From Rhodospirillaceae bacterium (lineage in GTDB: Bacteria; Pseudomonadota; Alphaproteobacteria; Rhodospirillales; Magnetovibrionaceae), in contig JAOUJU010000130.1 in assembly GCA_029883045.1 (NCBI GenBank), forward strand, positions 1 to 5,499: a DNA stretch of 5,499 nt, given 5' to 3'. The position numbers were made by a program, and so were the translations under genes. The notes under the pieces were generated by a model that was not told the DNA's origin, ran no database searches, and worked only from the letters and a program-made list of their open reading frames with translations. Positions 1 to 5,499 of the stretch are shown one piece after another (the first letter of the stretch is position 1; every line of letters starts with the position of its first letter).

Positions 1-1
1 A

Positions 2-214
2 CTGTCCAGTGTTGTTGGTGCGTTTTATTACATCCGCATTGTAAAAATAATGTATTTCGACAAGGCGACATCACAAACCCTAGACACACCATTAGCAAAA
101 CCAGTTGTCGGTGTTTTGGTTATAACTACGGTGTTCATTCTTGGGTTTATTGCTTTTCCTAACCCGATTATTCATGGTGCCGAAGCCGCAGCCAGCGCTC
201 TTTTTTCAGGTTAG
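2..214 (+). CDS. nuoN: NADH-quinone oxidoreductase subunit N, C-terminal fragment
   Basis: Only the last 70 codons are in the window; the reading frame is open from base 2 and stops at TAG 212-214. NuoN is one of the antiporter-like membrane subunits of respiratory complex I and takes part in proton pumping across the inner membrane. The visible part begins with a VVGAFYYIRIVKIMYFD-like stretch that is very characteristic of the NuoN C-terminus: a helix end with YYxR followed by a short loop. A final hydrophobic helix follows (about residues 38-55 of the fragment, VVGVLVITTVFILGFIAF) and a short alanine-rich tail. NuoN is normally the last gene of the nuo operon, and birA starts 21 bases later, which matches the usual alphaproteobacterial order. 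The fragment is short, so the name rests on this motif plus the context. Confidence 0.9.
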   Translation: MSSVVGAFYYIRIVKIMYFDKATSQTLDTPLAKPVVGVLVITTVFILGFIAFPNPIIHGAEAAASALFSG

Positions 215-235
215 ATTTTAAGGGTAGGCATTATA

Positions 236-1030
236 ATGGCCGCAAGCGCGCCAGAACTTCCCTCAGATTACCACCTCGTAAAACTTGGGGACGTTGATAG
301 CACCAACCTTGAGGCCAAGCGTCAGGCTGAATTAGGTGCGCCTGATAAAACCTTGGTGTGGGCCAGCAGCCAAAGTGCCGGGCGCGGTAGGCGCGGGCGG
401 GCGTGGTCATCACCCGAAGGAAACACCTACTTTTCAATATTGCTTCGCCCTGATGGTAATGGCGCCAACGCAATGCAGCTTGGTTTTGTTATGGCTAATG
501 CGATTGCAAAAAGCATAAGCGCTATTTTACCGAATGAGACCAAGGTTGAAACCAAATGGCCAAATGATGTTCTGGTTAATGGTAAAAAAATATCTGGCAT
601 ATTAATGGAAAGCGAAATTGACAGTGATGCAAAATCGCTCAAATGGTTGATAATTGGTGTTGGCATAAATATATCTGCCCATCCCGGACACGGCGAAGGG
701 AACACAATAACCACCTCGTTAATTGATGAAGGGCTTATCAACCAGCCAACATTAATTTCATCAATTTTGGGTACAATTGTACGTAATTTTGATGCTGGTC
801 TTGCGGTTTGGAAAAAAGATGGATTTGCCCCGGTGCGCGAAACATGGCTGGCGCGGGCTGCTGGCTTATCTAAAGAAATAATAGTTAGATTGCCAAATGA
901 AACCATTAGCGGCACATTCAAGGAGTTGGATGAAAATGGCGCACTGGTGCTGGGCCTTGATGATGCAAATACGCGCCTAATTACTGCGGGCGACGTGTTT
1001 TTATCACACGACCATGACGAGATGGATTAA
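236..1030 (+). CDS. birA: Biotin--[acetyl-CoA-carboxylase] ligase, monofunctional
   Basis: A 264-residue cytoplasmic enzyme that makes biotinyl-5'-AMP and transfers biotin to the lysine of biotin carboxyl carrier domains (acetyl-CoA, propionyl-CoA and pyruvate carboxylases). The biotin protein ligase hallmarks are present in order: DSTN at 21-24, the nucleotide/biotin loop GRGRRGR at 49-55 followed by W57, KWPNDVL at 107-113, KISGILME at 118-125 with K118 matching the catalytic lysine (K183 of E. coli), and GVGIN at 141-145. A small C-terminal SH3-like domain follows from about residue 215 (GTFKELDENGALVL). There is no N-terminal helix-turn-helix, so unlike E. coli BirA it should not act as a repressor of biotin genes; this short form is usual in Alphaproteobacteria. 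ATG 236 is preceded by a purine-rich GGGTAGG at 222-228. It lies between nuoN and coaX, probably in the same transcript. Confidence 0.95.
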   Translation: MAASAPELPSDYHLVKLGDVDSTNLEAKRQAELGAPDKTLVWASSQSAGRGRRGRAWSSPEGNTYFSILLRPDGNGANAMQLGFVMANAIAKSISAILPNETKVETKWPNDVLVNGKKISGILMESEIDSDAKSLKWLIIGVGINISAHPGHGEGNTITTSLIDEGLINQPTLISSILGTIVRNFDAGLAVWKKDGFAPVRETWLARAAGLSKEIIVRLPNETISGTFKELDENGALVLGLDDANTRLITAGDVFLSHDHDEMD

Positions 1031-1033
1031 AGC

Positions 1034-1807
1034 ATGCTGTTAGCAATTGATGTTGGCAATACCAATATAGTATTTGCCGTTTTTGATGAAGATGGATCAA
1101 TCCATGCGCAGTGGCGTCTTGCAACCATAGCCGAAATAACGTCCGATGAATTAAGCGATTGGTTAGACCGTGCGCTCGGTGATGGAAACATCGAAAAAGA
1201 AGACATAACAGATGCCATAATTTCATCGGTTGTGCCGAATATGCTGGCTGAGCTGGTTAGTTTTTGCAAAATGTATATTTCTGGTGATCCGTTAGTGGTT
1301 GGGGAAAATGGTGTTTTGTTGGGCATTGAAGCGTTGGTCGATAACCCATCAGAGGTCGGTGCCGACCGTTTGGTTAATGCAGTTGGGGCAGCGGAAAAAT
1401 ATAACGTACCGTTGATTGTAATTGATTTTGGAACCGCTACCACATTCGACGTGGTAGATGAAAATGGCAATTATGCTGGTGGCGTCATTGCGCCGGGCAT
1501 AAATCTCTCGCTTGATGCGTTGCATAGCGCAACTGCAAAACTACCAAAGGTAAAGGTGATTAGGCCTGAGCGCGTAGTCGGTAAAGCAACCGTACCCGCT
1601 ATGCAATCTGGTATATACTGGGGTTATATCAGCATAATTGAAGGCATTGTTAAACGTATAAAAGACGAGCTATCCCTTGAGATGAGTGTGGTTGCTACAG
1701 GCGGCCTTGCGCATTTATTCAGCGAGGGAACTGATGTGATTAAGTTGGTTGATAGCAACCTTACGGTTAATGGTCTTTTTGCCATCTGGCGCAAAAACAA
1801 GAATTAA
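1034..1807 (+). CDS. coaX: Type III pantothenate kinase
   Basis: A 257-residue protein of the ASKHA fold, the usual length for CoaX. It phosphorylates pantothenate with ATP, the first step of CoA synthesis; type III enzymes are known to resist CoA feedback inhibition and to need a monovalent cation. Visible motifs are the N-terminal phosphate-binding DVGNTN (6-11), SSVVP (64-68), NPSEVGADR (104-112) with D111 as the likely general base, DFGTATTFD (131-139), GGVIAPG (149-155), GIYWGY (193-198) and the adenosine-binding ATGG (221-224). All the expected key residues appear intact. The start lies only 3 bases after the birA stop and the frame begins directly with MLLAIDVGNTN, as is typical of the family, so the start is well supported. 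The close spacing suggests cotranscription and coupling with birA. CoaX next to birA is a frequent bacterial arrangement (in some bacteria the two are fused or adjacent). Confidence 0.96.
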   Translation: MLLAIDVGNTNIVFAVFDEDGSIHAQWRLATIAEITSDELSDWLDRALGDGNIEKEDITDAIISSVVPNMLAELVSFCKMYISGDPLVVGENGVLLGIEALVDNPSEVGADRLVNAVGAAEKYNVPLIVIDFGTATTFDVVDENGNYAGGVIAPGINLSLDALHSATAKLPKVKVIRPERVVGKATVPAMQSGIYWGYISIIEGIVKRIKDELSLEMSVVATGGLAHLFSEGTDVIKLVDSNLTVNGLFAIWRKNKN

Positions 1808-1816
1808 AGGGTAGGG
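1807..1816 (+). promoter_or_regulatory. Ribosome binding site of rnj
   Basis: The 10 bases between the coaX stop and the rnj ATG are almost entirely purine: AAGGGTAGGG. The AGGG at 1808-1811 sits 6 bases from ATG 1818, a good Shine-Dalgarno distance, while the second GGG lies almost against the start codon. Nearly the same string, AAGGGTAGG at 220-228, precedes birA. This supports ATG 1818 as the start of rnj. Confidence 0.6.
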
Positions 1817-1817
1817 C

Positions 1818-3476
1818 ATGTCAGGGGAGGAACTAGTATTTTTGCCACTGGGTGGTGCCGGTGAAATTGGCATGAACCTTAACCTTTATGGTTTTGGCAA
1901 GCCGGGAAACATTCAATGGGTAATGGTTGATCTTGGTATAACCTTTGGTGATGGAACACATCCCGGTGTTGATGTAATAATGCCCGACCCGGCATACATT
2001 GAAAGCCACAAGGATAATTTGGCGGGTATTGTGCTTACCCACGCGCATGAAGACCATCTTGGTGCGGTGCCATACCTGTGGGAACGGTTTGAATGCCCTA
2101 TATATGCAACTGGTTTCACCATATCCATATTAAAACGTAAACTTGCAGATGCCGGATTGTTAGAACGGGTTGAAATTATTGAAATCCCCCTTAACGGCAG
2201 CTTTAAGATAGGCCCGTTTGAAATGGATTTAATTACCATCACCCACTCCATCCCCGAACCAAACGCAATTGCCATACGTACCCCATTGGGAACGGTGCTT
2301 CATACCGGTGATTGGAAACTTGATCCCGACCCGGTTATCGGCGAGGTGACTGACAAAGCAGCAATTCGCCGCCTTGGTGATGATGGCGTGTTGGCAATAG
2401 TTTGCGATTCAACCAACGTATTTAATTCTGGCAGCAGTGGATCAGAAGGTGACCTGTTAGAAAGCCTAACCAAGGTAATTTCAAAATGTGAAAACCGGGT
2501 TGCGGTAACGTGCTTTGCGTCTAACGTGGCCCGGCTTGACACCATAGCCCGTGCGGCCAAAGCCAATGGCCGCGATGTGGTTATGGCTGGGCGGTCTATT
2601 GAACGCATGATTGCGGCGGCCAAAGAAAACGGATATTTAAAAGATACGCCAGCATTTCTTGACGAAGAAATGGCAGGGTTTTTACCACGCGATAAATGCT
2701 TGATTGTTTGTACCGGATCCCAAGGTGAACCGCGCGCTGCACTTTCACGCATTGCGGCTGGTGACCACCCCCGGGTTACGTTTGACAAGGGTGATACGGT
2801 AATTTTTTCTTCACGGGTAATTCCCGGCAACGAGGTATCGATTGGCCGTTTGCAAAACAGGCTGGTAAGAACAGGAATTGAAATAATTACCGATAGCGAC
2901 AGGTTCGTACATGTTTCCGGTCATCCGGCACGTGACGAACTGGTTGAAATGTATCAAATGGTAAACCCGCAAATTGCTGTTCCGGTTCATGGCGAACTTA
3001 GGCATTTGGCTGAACATGCAAAATTAGCGCGCAACTGTCAGGTTAAGGAAACGGTGGTGTGCGAAAATGGTTCAATGGTCCGTTTGGCCCCTGGTCCGGC
3101 AGGTGTGATTGAACAAGTCACCAATGGCAGGCTAACGCTTGAGGGCAATAGAGTTGTGCCCCTTGATGGCGAATTGGTGCGGGGGCGCGCTCGGGCGTTG
3201 TTTAATGGTTCGGCCGTGGTGTCGGTAATAATTGATACCAAGGGGGGATTGATGGTTCCGGTGCAAATTTCCACCACTGGTCTGGTTGAAAACAATGAAG
3301 AGGAAATAGAATTGGGCGCAATTGAAACTGCTCACGGCGCATTGGCACGACTTTCGCGCAAAGCATTATTGGATGATGATCAGGTATCTGAGGCCATACG
3401 CATTGCCGTAAGACGCTATTTCCGTGGTAATATCGATAAAAATGCCATTATCAAAGTACATCTTACTAGAATGTAA
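1818..3476 (+). CDS. rnj: Ribonuclease J
   Basis: A 552-residue metallo-beta-lactamase/beta-CASP RNase, matching the length of alphaproteobacterial RNase J. It acts in the cytoplasm as a 5'-to-3' exonuclease and/or endonuclease in mRNA decay and rRNA end maturation. The N-terminal lactamase part has the Zn motif THAHEDH (74-80), then H143 in ITHSIPEPN, and HTGDWK (162-167) with D165. The beta-CASP insert starts near CDSTN (196-200) and spans about 210-350, with CTGSQGEPRAAL at 298-309. The fold then resumes with SGHPARDE (367-374), H369 probably being the phosphate-site histidine, and VPVHGE (388-393) with the last metal ligand H391. A C-terminal domain of about 100 residues follows (about 450-552) and ends in KVHLTRM. 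All catalytic residues are present, so it should be active. It follows coaX by 10 bases, a pairing often seen in Alphaproteobacteria. Confidence 0.96.
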   Translation: MSGEELVFLPLGGAGEIGMNLNLYGFGKPGNIQWVMVDLGITFGDGTHPGVDVIMPDPAYIESHKDNLAGIVLTHAHEDHLGAVPYLWERFECPIYATGFTISILKRKLADAGLLERVEIIEIPLNGSFKIGPFEMDLITITHSIPEPNAIAIRTPLGTVLHTGDWKLDPDPVIGEVTDKAAIRRLGDDGVLAIVCDSTNVFNSGSSGSEGDLLESLTKVISKCENRVAVTCFASNVARLDTIARAAKANGRDVVMAGRSIERMIAAAKENGYLKDTPAFLDEEMAGFLPRDKCLIVCTGSQGEPRAALSRIAAGDHPRVTFDKGDTVIFSSRVIPGNEVSIGRLQNRLVRTGIEIITDSDRFVHVSGHPARDELVEMYQMVNPQIAVPVHGELRHLAEHAKLARNCQVKETVVCENGSMVRLAPGPAGVIEQVTNGRLTLEGNRVVPLDGELVRGRARALFNGSAVVSVIIDTKGGLMVPVQISTTGLVENNEEEIELGAIETAHGALARLSRKALLDDDQVSEAIRIAVRRYFRGNIDKNAIIKVHLTRM

Positions 3477-3505
3477 TTTTAGTTATTTTCGGGTAAATTA
3501 AGAAC

Positions 3506-3910
3506 ATGATTAAGGGATTAAACCACATAGCCATTGCAGTACCCGACCTTGCGGTTGCGGCTAAACGTTACCGCGATCAGCTAGGGGCGGTTGTGTCCGA
3601 ACCTGTGGCACAACCAGCGCACGGCGTTAGTGTTGTTTTTATTGAACTGGAAAATGCCAAAATTGAATTGCTGGAACCGCTGGGTGATAATTCACCCATA
3701 GCAAAATTTCTTGCGCGTAATCCCGAAGGTGGCATCCATCATATTTGTTTAGAAGTAGATAACATTGCCGCCGCCTCAGAAAAGTTAAAAATCGAAGGTG
3801 TGCGAATACTTGGCAGTAACGAACCTAAAATCGGTGCCCATGGGAAGCCCGTATTATTTCTCCACCCAAAAGATTTTTTCTCCACCTTAATCGAGCTTGA
3901 AGAAAAATGA
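3506..3910 (+). CDS. mce: Methylmalonyl-CoA epimerase
   Basis: A 134-residue protein of the vicinal oxygen chelate (glyoxalase I-like) fold, normal length for this family. It interconverts (S)- and (R)-methylmalonyl-CoA between propionyl-CoA carboxylase and methylmalonyl-CoA mutase. Two beta-alpha-beta modules are visible. The first begins LNHIAIAVPDL with metal ligand H7 and continues to KIELLEPLGDNSPIAKFL (about 52-69). The second begins GGIHHICLEVDNI (75-87) with ligand H78 or H79 and ends HPKDFFSTLIELEE with E130 as the probable ligand/base. The ELLEPLG...SPIAKFL and GGIHHICLEVDNI segments are strongly epimerase-like and separate it from other glyoxalase-fold proteins. The start ATG 3506 lies 29 bases after rnj; the ribosome site is weak (GGGTAA or AAGAA). 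The stop overlaps the start of the next gene (ATGA). Where the mutase and carboxylase lie is not visible here. Confidence 0.94.
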   Translation: MIKGLNHIAIAVPDLAVAAKRYRDQLGAVVSEPVAQPAHGVSVVFIELENAKIELLEPLGDNSPIAKFLARNPEGGIHHICLEVDNIAAASEKLKIEGVRILGSNEPKIGAHGKPVLFLHPKDFFSTLIELEEK

Positions 3911-4122
3911 ACGACACCAAGATGCATCATGAAAATTTCGATGAAGAAGCGGGCGGTGCAGGCAACCAAAAACTTCGTCTTCATCAGTTGCCGTTAAATG
4001 AACGCAAGATGAAAATTAATCGTAAATGGGCACTTTGGATTGGAATTATACTTTTGATTCTTGTTGCGGTTGATGGGGGAATGATGACAATTATATTTAT
4101 GATGCGCAAAGGTTTGTGGTGA
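3907..4122 (+). CDS. Small single-pass membrane protein of unknown function
   Basis: I do not recognise this 71-residue product. Residues 1-40 are hydrophilic, first acidic and His/Asn-rich (MHHENFDEEAGG), then basic near the membrane (NERKMKINRK, 31-40). One hydrophobic segment spans about 41-66 (from WALWIGIILLIL to IIFMM), broken by V-D-G-G at 55-58, so it may be one long helix or a helix with a polar kink. The tail is RKGLW. Both ends of the segment carry positive charge, so orientation is not clear. ATG 3907 overlaps the mce stop as ATGA, and its TGA overlaps the ATG of tag, which argues that it is translated and coupled to both neighbours. Many Alphaproteobacteria have a small two-helix DUF1467 gene after mce, but the sequence here does not look like that family. 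An internal start at M35 (4009) would give a 37-residue peptide that is mostly membrane segment. Confidence 0.65.
   Translation: MNDTKMHHENFDEEAGGAGNQKLRLHQLPLNERKMKINRKWALWIGIILLILVAVDGGMMTIIFMMRKGLW
4108..4112 (+). promoter_or_regulatory. Ribosome binding site of tag
   Basis: AAAGG inside the end of the upstream gene lies 9 bases from ATG 4122 but only 3 bases from the in-frame GTG at 4116. The spacing favours the ATG, which also forms a TGATG junction with the preceding stop. Confidence 0.45.
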
Positions 4123-4691
4123 TGTCATCATATTGTGACACGGCACCTAGCCATCCTATACACGGTGAATATCACGACAAAGAATATGGTTTCCCCGGAA
4201 AAAATGAAAGCCAACTGTTTGAGTTGTTGGCGTTAGAAATTTTTCAAGCAGGTCTTTCGTGGGAAATAGTATTAAAAAAAAGACCCACCACGTTTGAAGC
4301 ATTCGATAACTTTGATGTTGATGCGGTTGCAAGCTATAAAAAACGCGACATTAACCGACTTTTGAAAAACCCCGGCATAATCCGCAATCGGCTAAAGGTT
4401 GAAGCGATTATCAATAATGCCAAGGTTATAATAGAAATGCGTGAAGCCAATGGGGGTTTTGTAAAATGGCTATCGGATAGCCATCCACTGGCACACAAGG
4501 ACTGGGTAAAATTATTTCGCAAACATTTTTCCTTTACTGGCCCAGAAGTAGTAAATGAATTTTTAATGAGCACGGGGTATCTTCCCGGTGCGCACGCAAA
4601 AAAATGCCCCATATACAAAAAAATTACCGCTAAAAATCCACCATGGATGAAGGCAGATCAATCCATTTATATAAATAACCCGAAAGTATAA
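4122..4691 (+). CDS. tag: DNA-3-methyladenine glycosylase I
   Basis: A 189-residue protein (from ATG 4122; an in-frame GTG at 4116 would add two residues). Tag removes 3-methyladenine from alkylated DNA to start base excision repair. The helix-hairpin-helix family zinc site is complete: C5, H18 in EYHDKEYG, and H158 and C162 in AHAKKC, equivalent to C4, H17, H175 and C179 of E. coli Tag. The base-binding residues also fit: Y17, E39 in LALEIFQAGLSW and W47. LKKRPTTFEAF (51-61) and the DINRLL...GIIRNRLKVEAIINNA stretch (76-100) match the family well. The segment between about 113 and 135 is clearly shorter than in E. coli Tag, going straight from FVKWL to LFRKHFSFTG, with a different C-terminal tail after the zinc cysteine (CPIYKKI...). 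The protein is therefore a compact subtype, not a truncated gene. It overlaps the preceding stop by one base. Confidence 0.93.
   Translation: MSSYCDTAPSHPIHGEYHDKEYGFPGKNESQLFELLALEIFQAGLSWEIVLKKRPTTFEAFDNFDVDAVASYKKRDINRLLKNPGIIRNRLKVEAIINNAKVIIEMREANGGFVKWLSDSHPLAHKDWVKLFRKHFSFTGPEVVNEFLMSTGYLPGAHAKKCPIYKKITAKNPPWMKADQSIYINNPKV
4466..4484. repeat. Perfect 19-bp palindrome inside tag
   Basis: The arms ATGGCTATC (4466-4474) and GATAGCCAT (4476-4484) are exact reverse complements around a single central G. It lies in the coding sequence of tag (codons K115 to H121). It could be a protein-binding site or chance; a 1-base loop makes an RNA hairpin with the full stem impossible, though opening the inner pairs would allow a 7- or 8-bp stem. 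Confidence 0.7.
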
Positions 4692-4713
4692 TCACCACCC
4701 TATCTGGGCTGCT

Positions 4714-4741
4714 TTCCCATGTTACGTTCCTATGTTACGTT
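4714..4741 (+). repeat. Tandem repeat of 13-bp period before lolC
   Basis: Two copies of TTCCYATGTTACG follow each other directly (4714-4726 and 4727-4739), and the first two bases of a third copy (TT) follow. The copies differ at one base (C 4718, T 4731). The core ATGTTACGTT is exact at 4719-4728 and 4732-4741. The second copy touches the -35 hexamer of the candidate lolC promoter. It may be a slippage duplication or a double site for a regulator. Confidence 0.75.
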
Positions 4742-4768
4742 GCCATAAATGCTACCATCGCCTAGAGT
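4740..4768 (+). promoter_or_regulatory. Candidate sigma-70 promoter for lolC
   Basis: TTGCCA at 4740-4745 (5 of 6 to TTGACA) and TAGAGT at 4763-4768 (4 of 6 to TATAAT) are separated by exactly 17 bases, in the only sizeable gap of the window. This would give a leader of roughly 55 bases before ATG 4831. It is a pattern match only. I saw no convincing terminator behind tag, so read-through from upstream may also contribute. Confidence 0.35.
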
Positions 4769-4830
4769 AACCAATAGATTCGTTTGTCACCCACGTGATT
4801 TAATAAAAACCGAAAGGCCAGCCATAAACC

Positions 4831-5499
4831 ATGTTTTCCGCATTTGAATGGATGCTTGCCATGCGTTACCTCAGGGCGCGGCGTCAGGAAGGTTTTGTTT
4901 CTATAATTGCGTGGTTTTCGCTTCTTGGTATAGCCTTGGGCGTAGCGACACTTATTATTGTAATGGCGGTGATGAATGGTTTTCGTGCCGAACTAATGAA
5001 CCGCATTCTTGGCCTTAATGGCCATATTAGCGTTTATAACCAATCGCGTGTAATGGAAGATTTTGATGCCCAAGCAATTGTTGTGCGTGGTGTTCCCGGT
5101 GTCGTAAGCGTTACCCCAATGATTGAAGGCCAAGTAATGGCATCGGTCGGCAGCACGTCACGCGGTGCGGTGGTGCGGGCCTTGCGCTCGGATGATATAA
5201 AAAACCGACCCATTATTTCAGATAATATAGAATATGGATCGTTAGATGCATTCGGTCCTGATGACACCATTGCAATTGGTGCTGAACTGGCAAAACGGCT
5301 CGGTCTTTTTGTTGGCGAAAAGGTTACCCTAATTTCGCCTAATGGCCGGGCAACTGCGTTTGGCACGGTTCCTCGAATGCGCGCCTTTAGGGTTGTGGCC
5401 ATTTTCAAGGTAGGAATGTTTGAATACGATTCAGGCTTTATCTTTATGCCGCTACATGCGGCGCAGGTTTATTTTTCTATGCCGCAAACGGTTACCAAC
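4831..5499 (+). CDS. lolC: Lipoprotein-releasing ABC transporter permease, N-terminal part
   Basis: The frame opens at ATG 4831 and is still open at the end of the window after 223 codons, so it is cut by the window edge and is roughly the first half of a protein usually near 410 residues. LolC/LolE-type permeases work with the ATPase LolD in the inner membrane to lift mature outer-membrane lipoproteins and hand them to LolA. Residues 1-20 are the typical basic amphipathic start (FEWMLAMRYLRARRQEGF). The first membrane helix is about 22-47 and is followed by the family motif MNGFRAELMNRILGLNGH (48-65). A large periplasmic domain then begins, with IGAELAKRLGLFVGEKVTLISP (149-170), a GTVPRMRAFRVVAIF-like strand (178-192) and GMFEYDSGFIFMPL (195-208). 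LolC, LolE or the homodimeric single-permease form (LolF-like) cannot be told apart from this half; lolC is the customary name at this locus. Whether lolD follows is outside the window. Confidence 0.93.
   Translation, partial: MFSAFEWMLAMRYLRARRQEGFVSIIAWFSLLGIALGVATLIIVMAVMNGFRAELMNRILGLNGHISVYNQSRVMEDFDAQAIVVRGVPGVVSVTPMIEGQVMASVGSTSRGAVVRALRSDDIKNRPIISDNIEYGSLDAFGPDDTIAIGAELAKRLGLFVGEKVTLISPNGRATAFGTVPRMRAFRVVAIFKVGMFEYDSGFIFMPLHAAQVYFSMPQTVTN

Larger units (their letters stand above)
4692..4830. other. Intergenic region between tag and lolC
   Basis: These 139 bases are the only sizeable non-coding stretch. They hold the 13-bp tandem repeat, the candidate promoter and, at 4813-4817, an AAAGG that may be the lolC ribosome binding site although it is 13 bases from the ATG. 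The sole hairpin-like element after the tag stop is a weak CCC-TATCT-GGG (4698-4708) without a T-run, which is not a credible terminator. I see no tRNA, small RNA or small gene here. Confidence 0.6.

Noticed and set aside
721..766. Inverted repeat AATTGATGAA / TTCATCAATT with a 26-base loop inside birA
   Set aside because: A 10-bp match over such a loop is expected by chance at roughly this window size, it is AT-rich and lies in coding sequence.
427..921. Open frame of 164 codons on the minus strand opposite birA
   Set aside because: It lies wholly inside a well-supported gene, shows no recognisable motif and has low-complexity Ser/Pro composition typical of an antisense shadow.
1745..1760. 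Small hairpin GGTTG-ATAG-CAACC near the 3' end of coaX
   Set aside because: A 5-bp stem within the coding sequence and without a T-run is not a terminator and is common by chance.
2300..2830. Open frame of 176 codons on the minus strand opposite rnj
   Set aside because: It is antisense to the conserved RNase J core, including the beta-CASP region, and has no family features.
4116..4118. GTG at 4116 as the start of tag
   Set aside because: The AAAGG ribosome site would be only 3 bases away, while ATG 4122 has a 9-base spacing, is a stronger start codon and forms a TGATG junction with the upstream stop.
4698..4708. CCC-TATCT-GGG as a terminator after tag
   Set aside because: A three-base-pair stem with no following T-run cannot be called a terminator.
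4784..4806. TTGTCA and TAATAA as an alternative lolC promoter
   Set aside because: The spacer is only 11 bases, too short for a sigma-70 promoter.
5034..5408. Open frame of 124 codons on the minus strand opposite lolC
   Set aside because: It overlaps the conserved LolC periplasmic domain and is rich in Ser/Thr/Arg/Ala as expected from reverse reading; no motif.
1..5499. Mobile elements, CRISPR arrays, tRNA or rRNA genes, defence or phage genes
   Set aside because: I looked on both strands and found no transposase or integrase motifs, no regularly spaced repeats and no tRNA-like clover-leaf; nearly all of the window is accounted for by housekeeping genes.

Overview
The window reads as an ordinary chromosomal segment of an alphaproteobacterium of moderate GC content. 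The order nuoN - birA - coaX - rnj - mce - ... - lolC, all on the + strand, resembles the block that follows the NADH dehydrogenase (nuo) operon in many Alphaproteobacteria. A stand-alone BirA without a DNA-binding domain, a type III (CoaX) pantothenate kinase and an RNase J with the THSIPEPN-type motif all fit that group. I cannot name a genus from the sequence.

Layout. Positions 2-214 hold the C-terminal end of NuoN, the last subunit of the complex I operon. Next, tightly spaced, are birA (236-1030), coaX (1034-1807) and rnj (1818-3476), with gaps of 21, 3 and 10 bases. A 29-base gap leads to mce (3506-3910). Its stop overlaps the start of a 71-residue single-pass membrane protein of unknown function (3907-4122). 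That stop in turn overlaps the start of tag, a DNA-3-methyladenine glycosylase I (4122-4691). The junctions are ATGA and TGATG, so the last three genes look translationally coupled. After the only sizeable gap (4692-4830), which holds a 13-bp tandem repeat and a candidate promoter, lolC begins at 4831 and runs off the end of the window.

How the genes fit together. NuoN belongs to respiration. BirA attaches biotin to carboxylases, CoaX starts CoA synthesis from pantothenate, and Mce racemises the methylmalonyl-CoA made by a biotin-dependent carboxylase, so three of the genes touch acyl-CoA/biotin metabolism. RNase J handles mRNA and rRNA maturation and decay. Tag repairs alkylated DNA, and LolC is the membrane part of the lipoprotein export ABC transporter. 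The most local-looking part is the small membrane protein plus tag, which lies where many relatives carry a DUF1467 gene and proS.

I see no mobile element, CRISPR array, RNA gene or phage gene, and no clear case for a new multi-gene system. The points worth a second look are the unknown membrane protein coupled to tag, the compact form of Tag with a perfect 19-bp palindrome at its shortened segment, and the repeat/promoter region before lolC.
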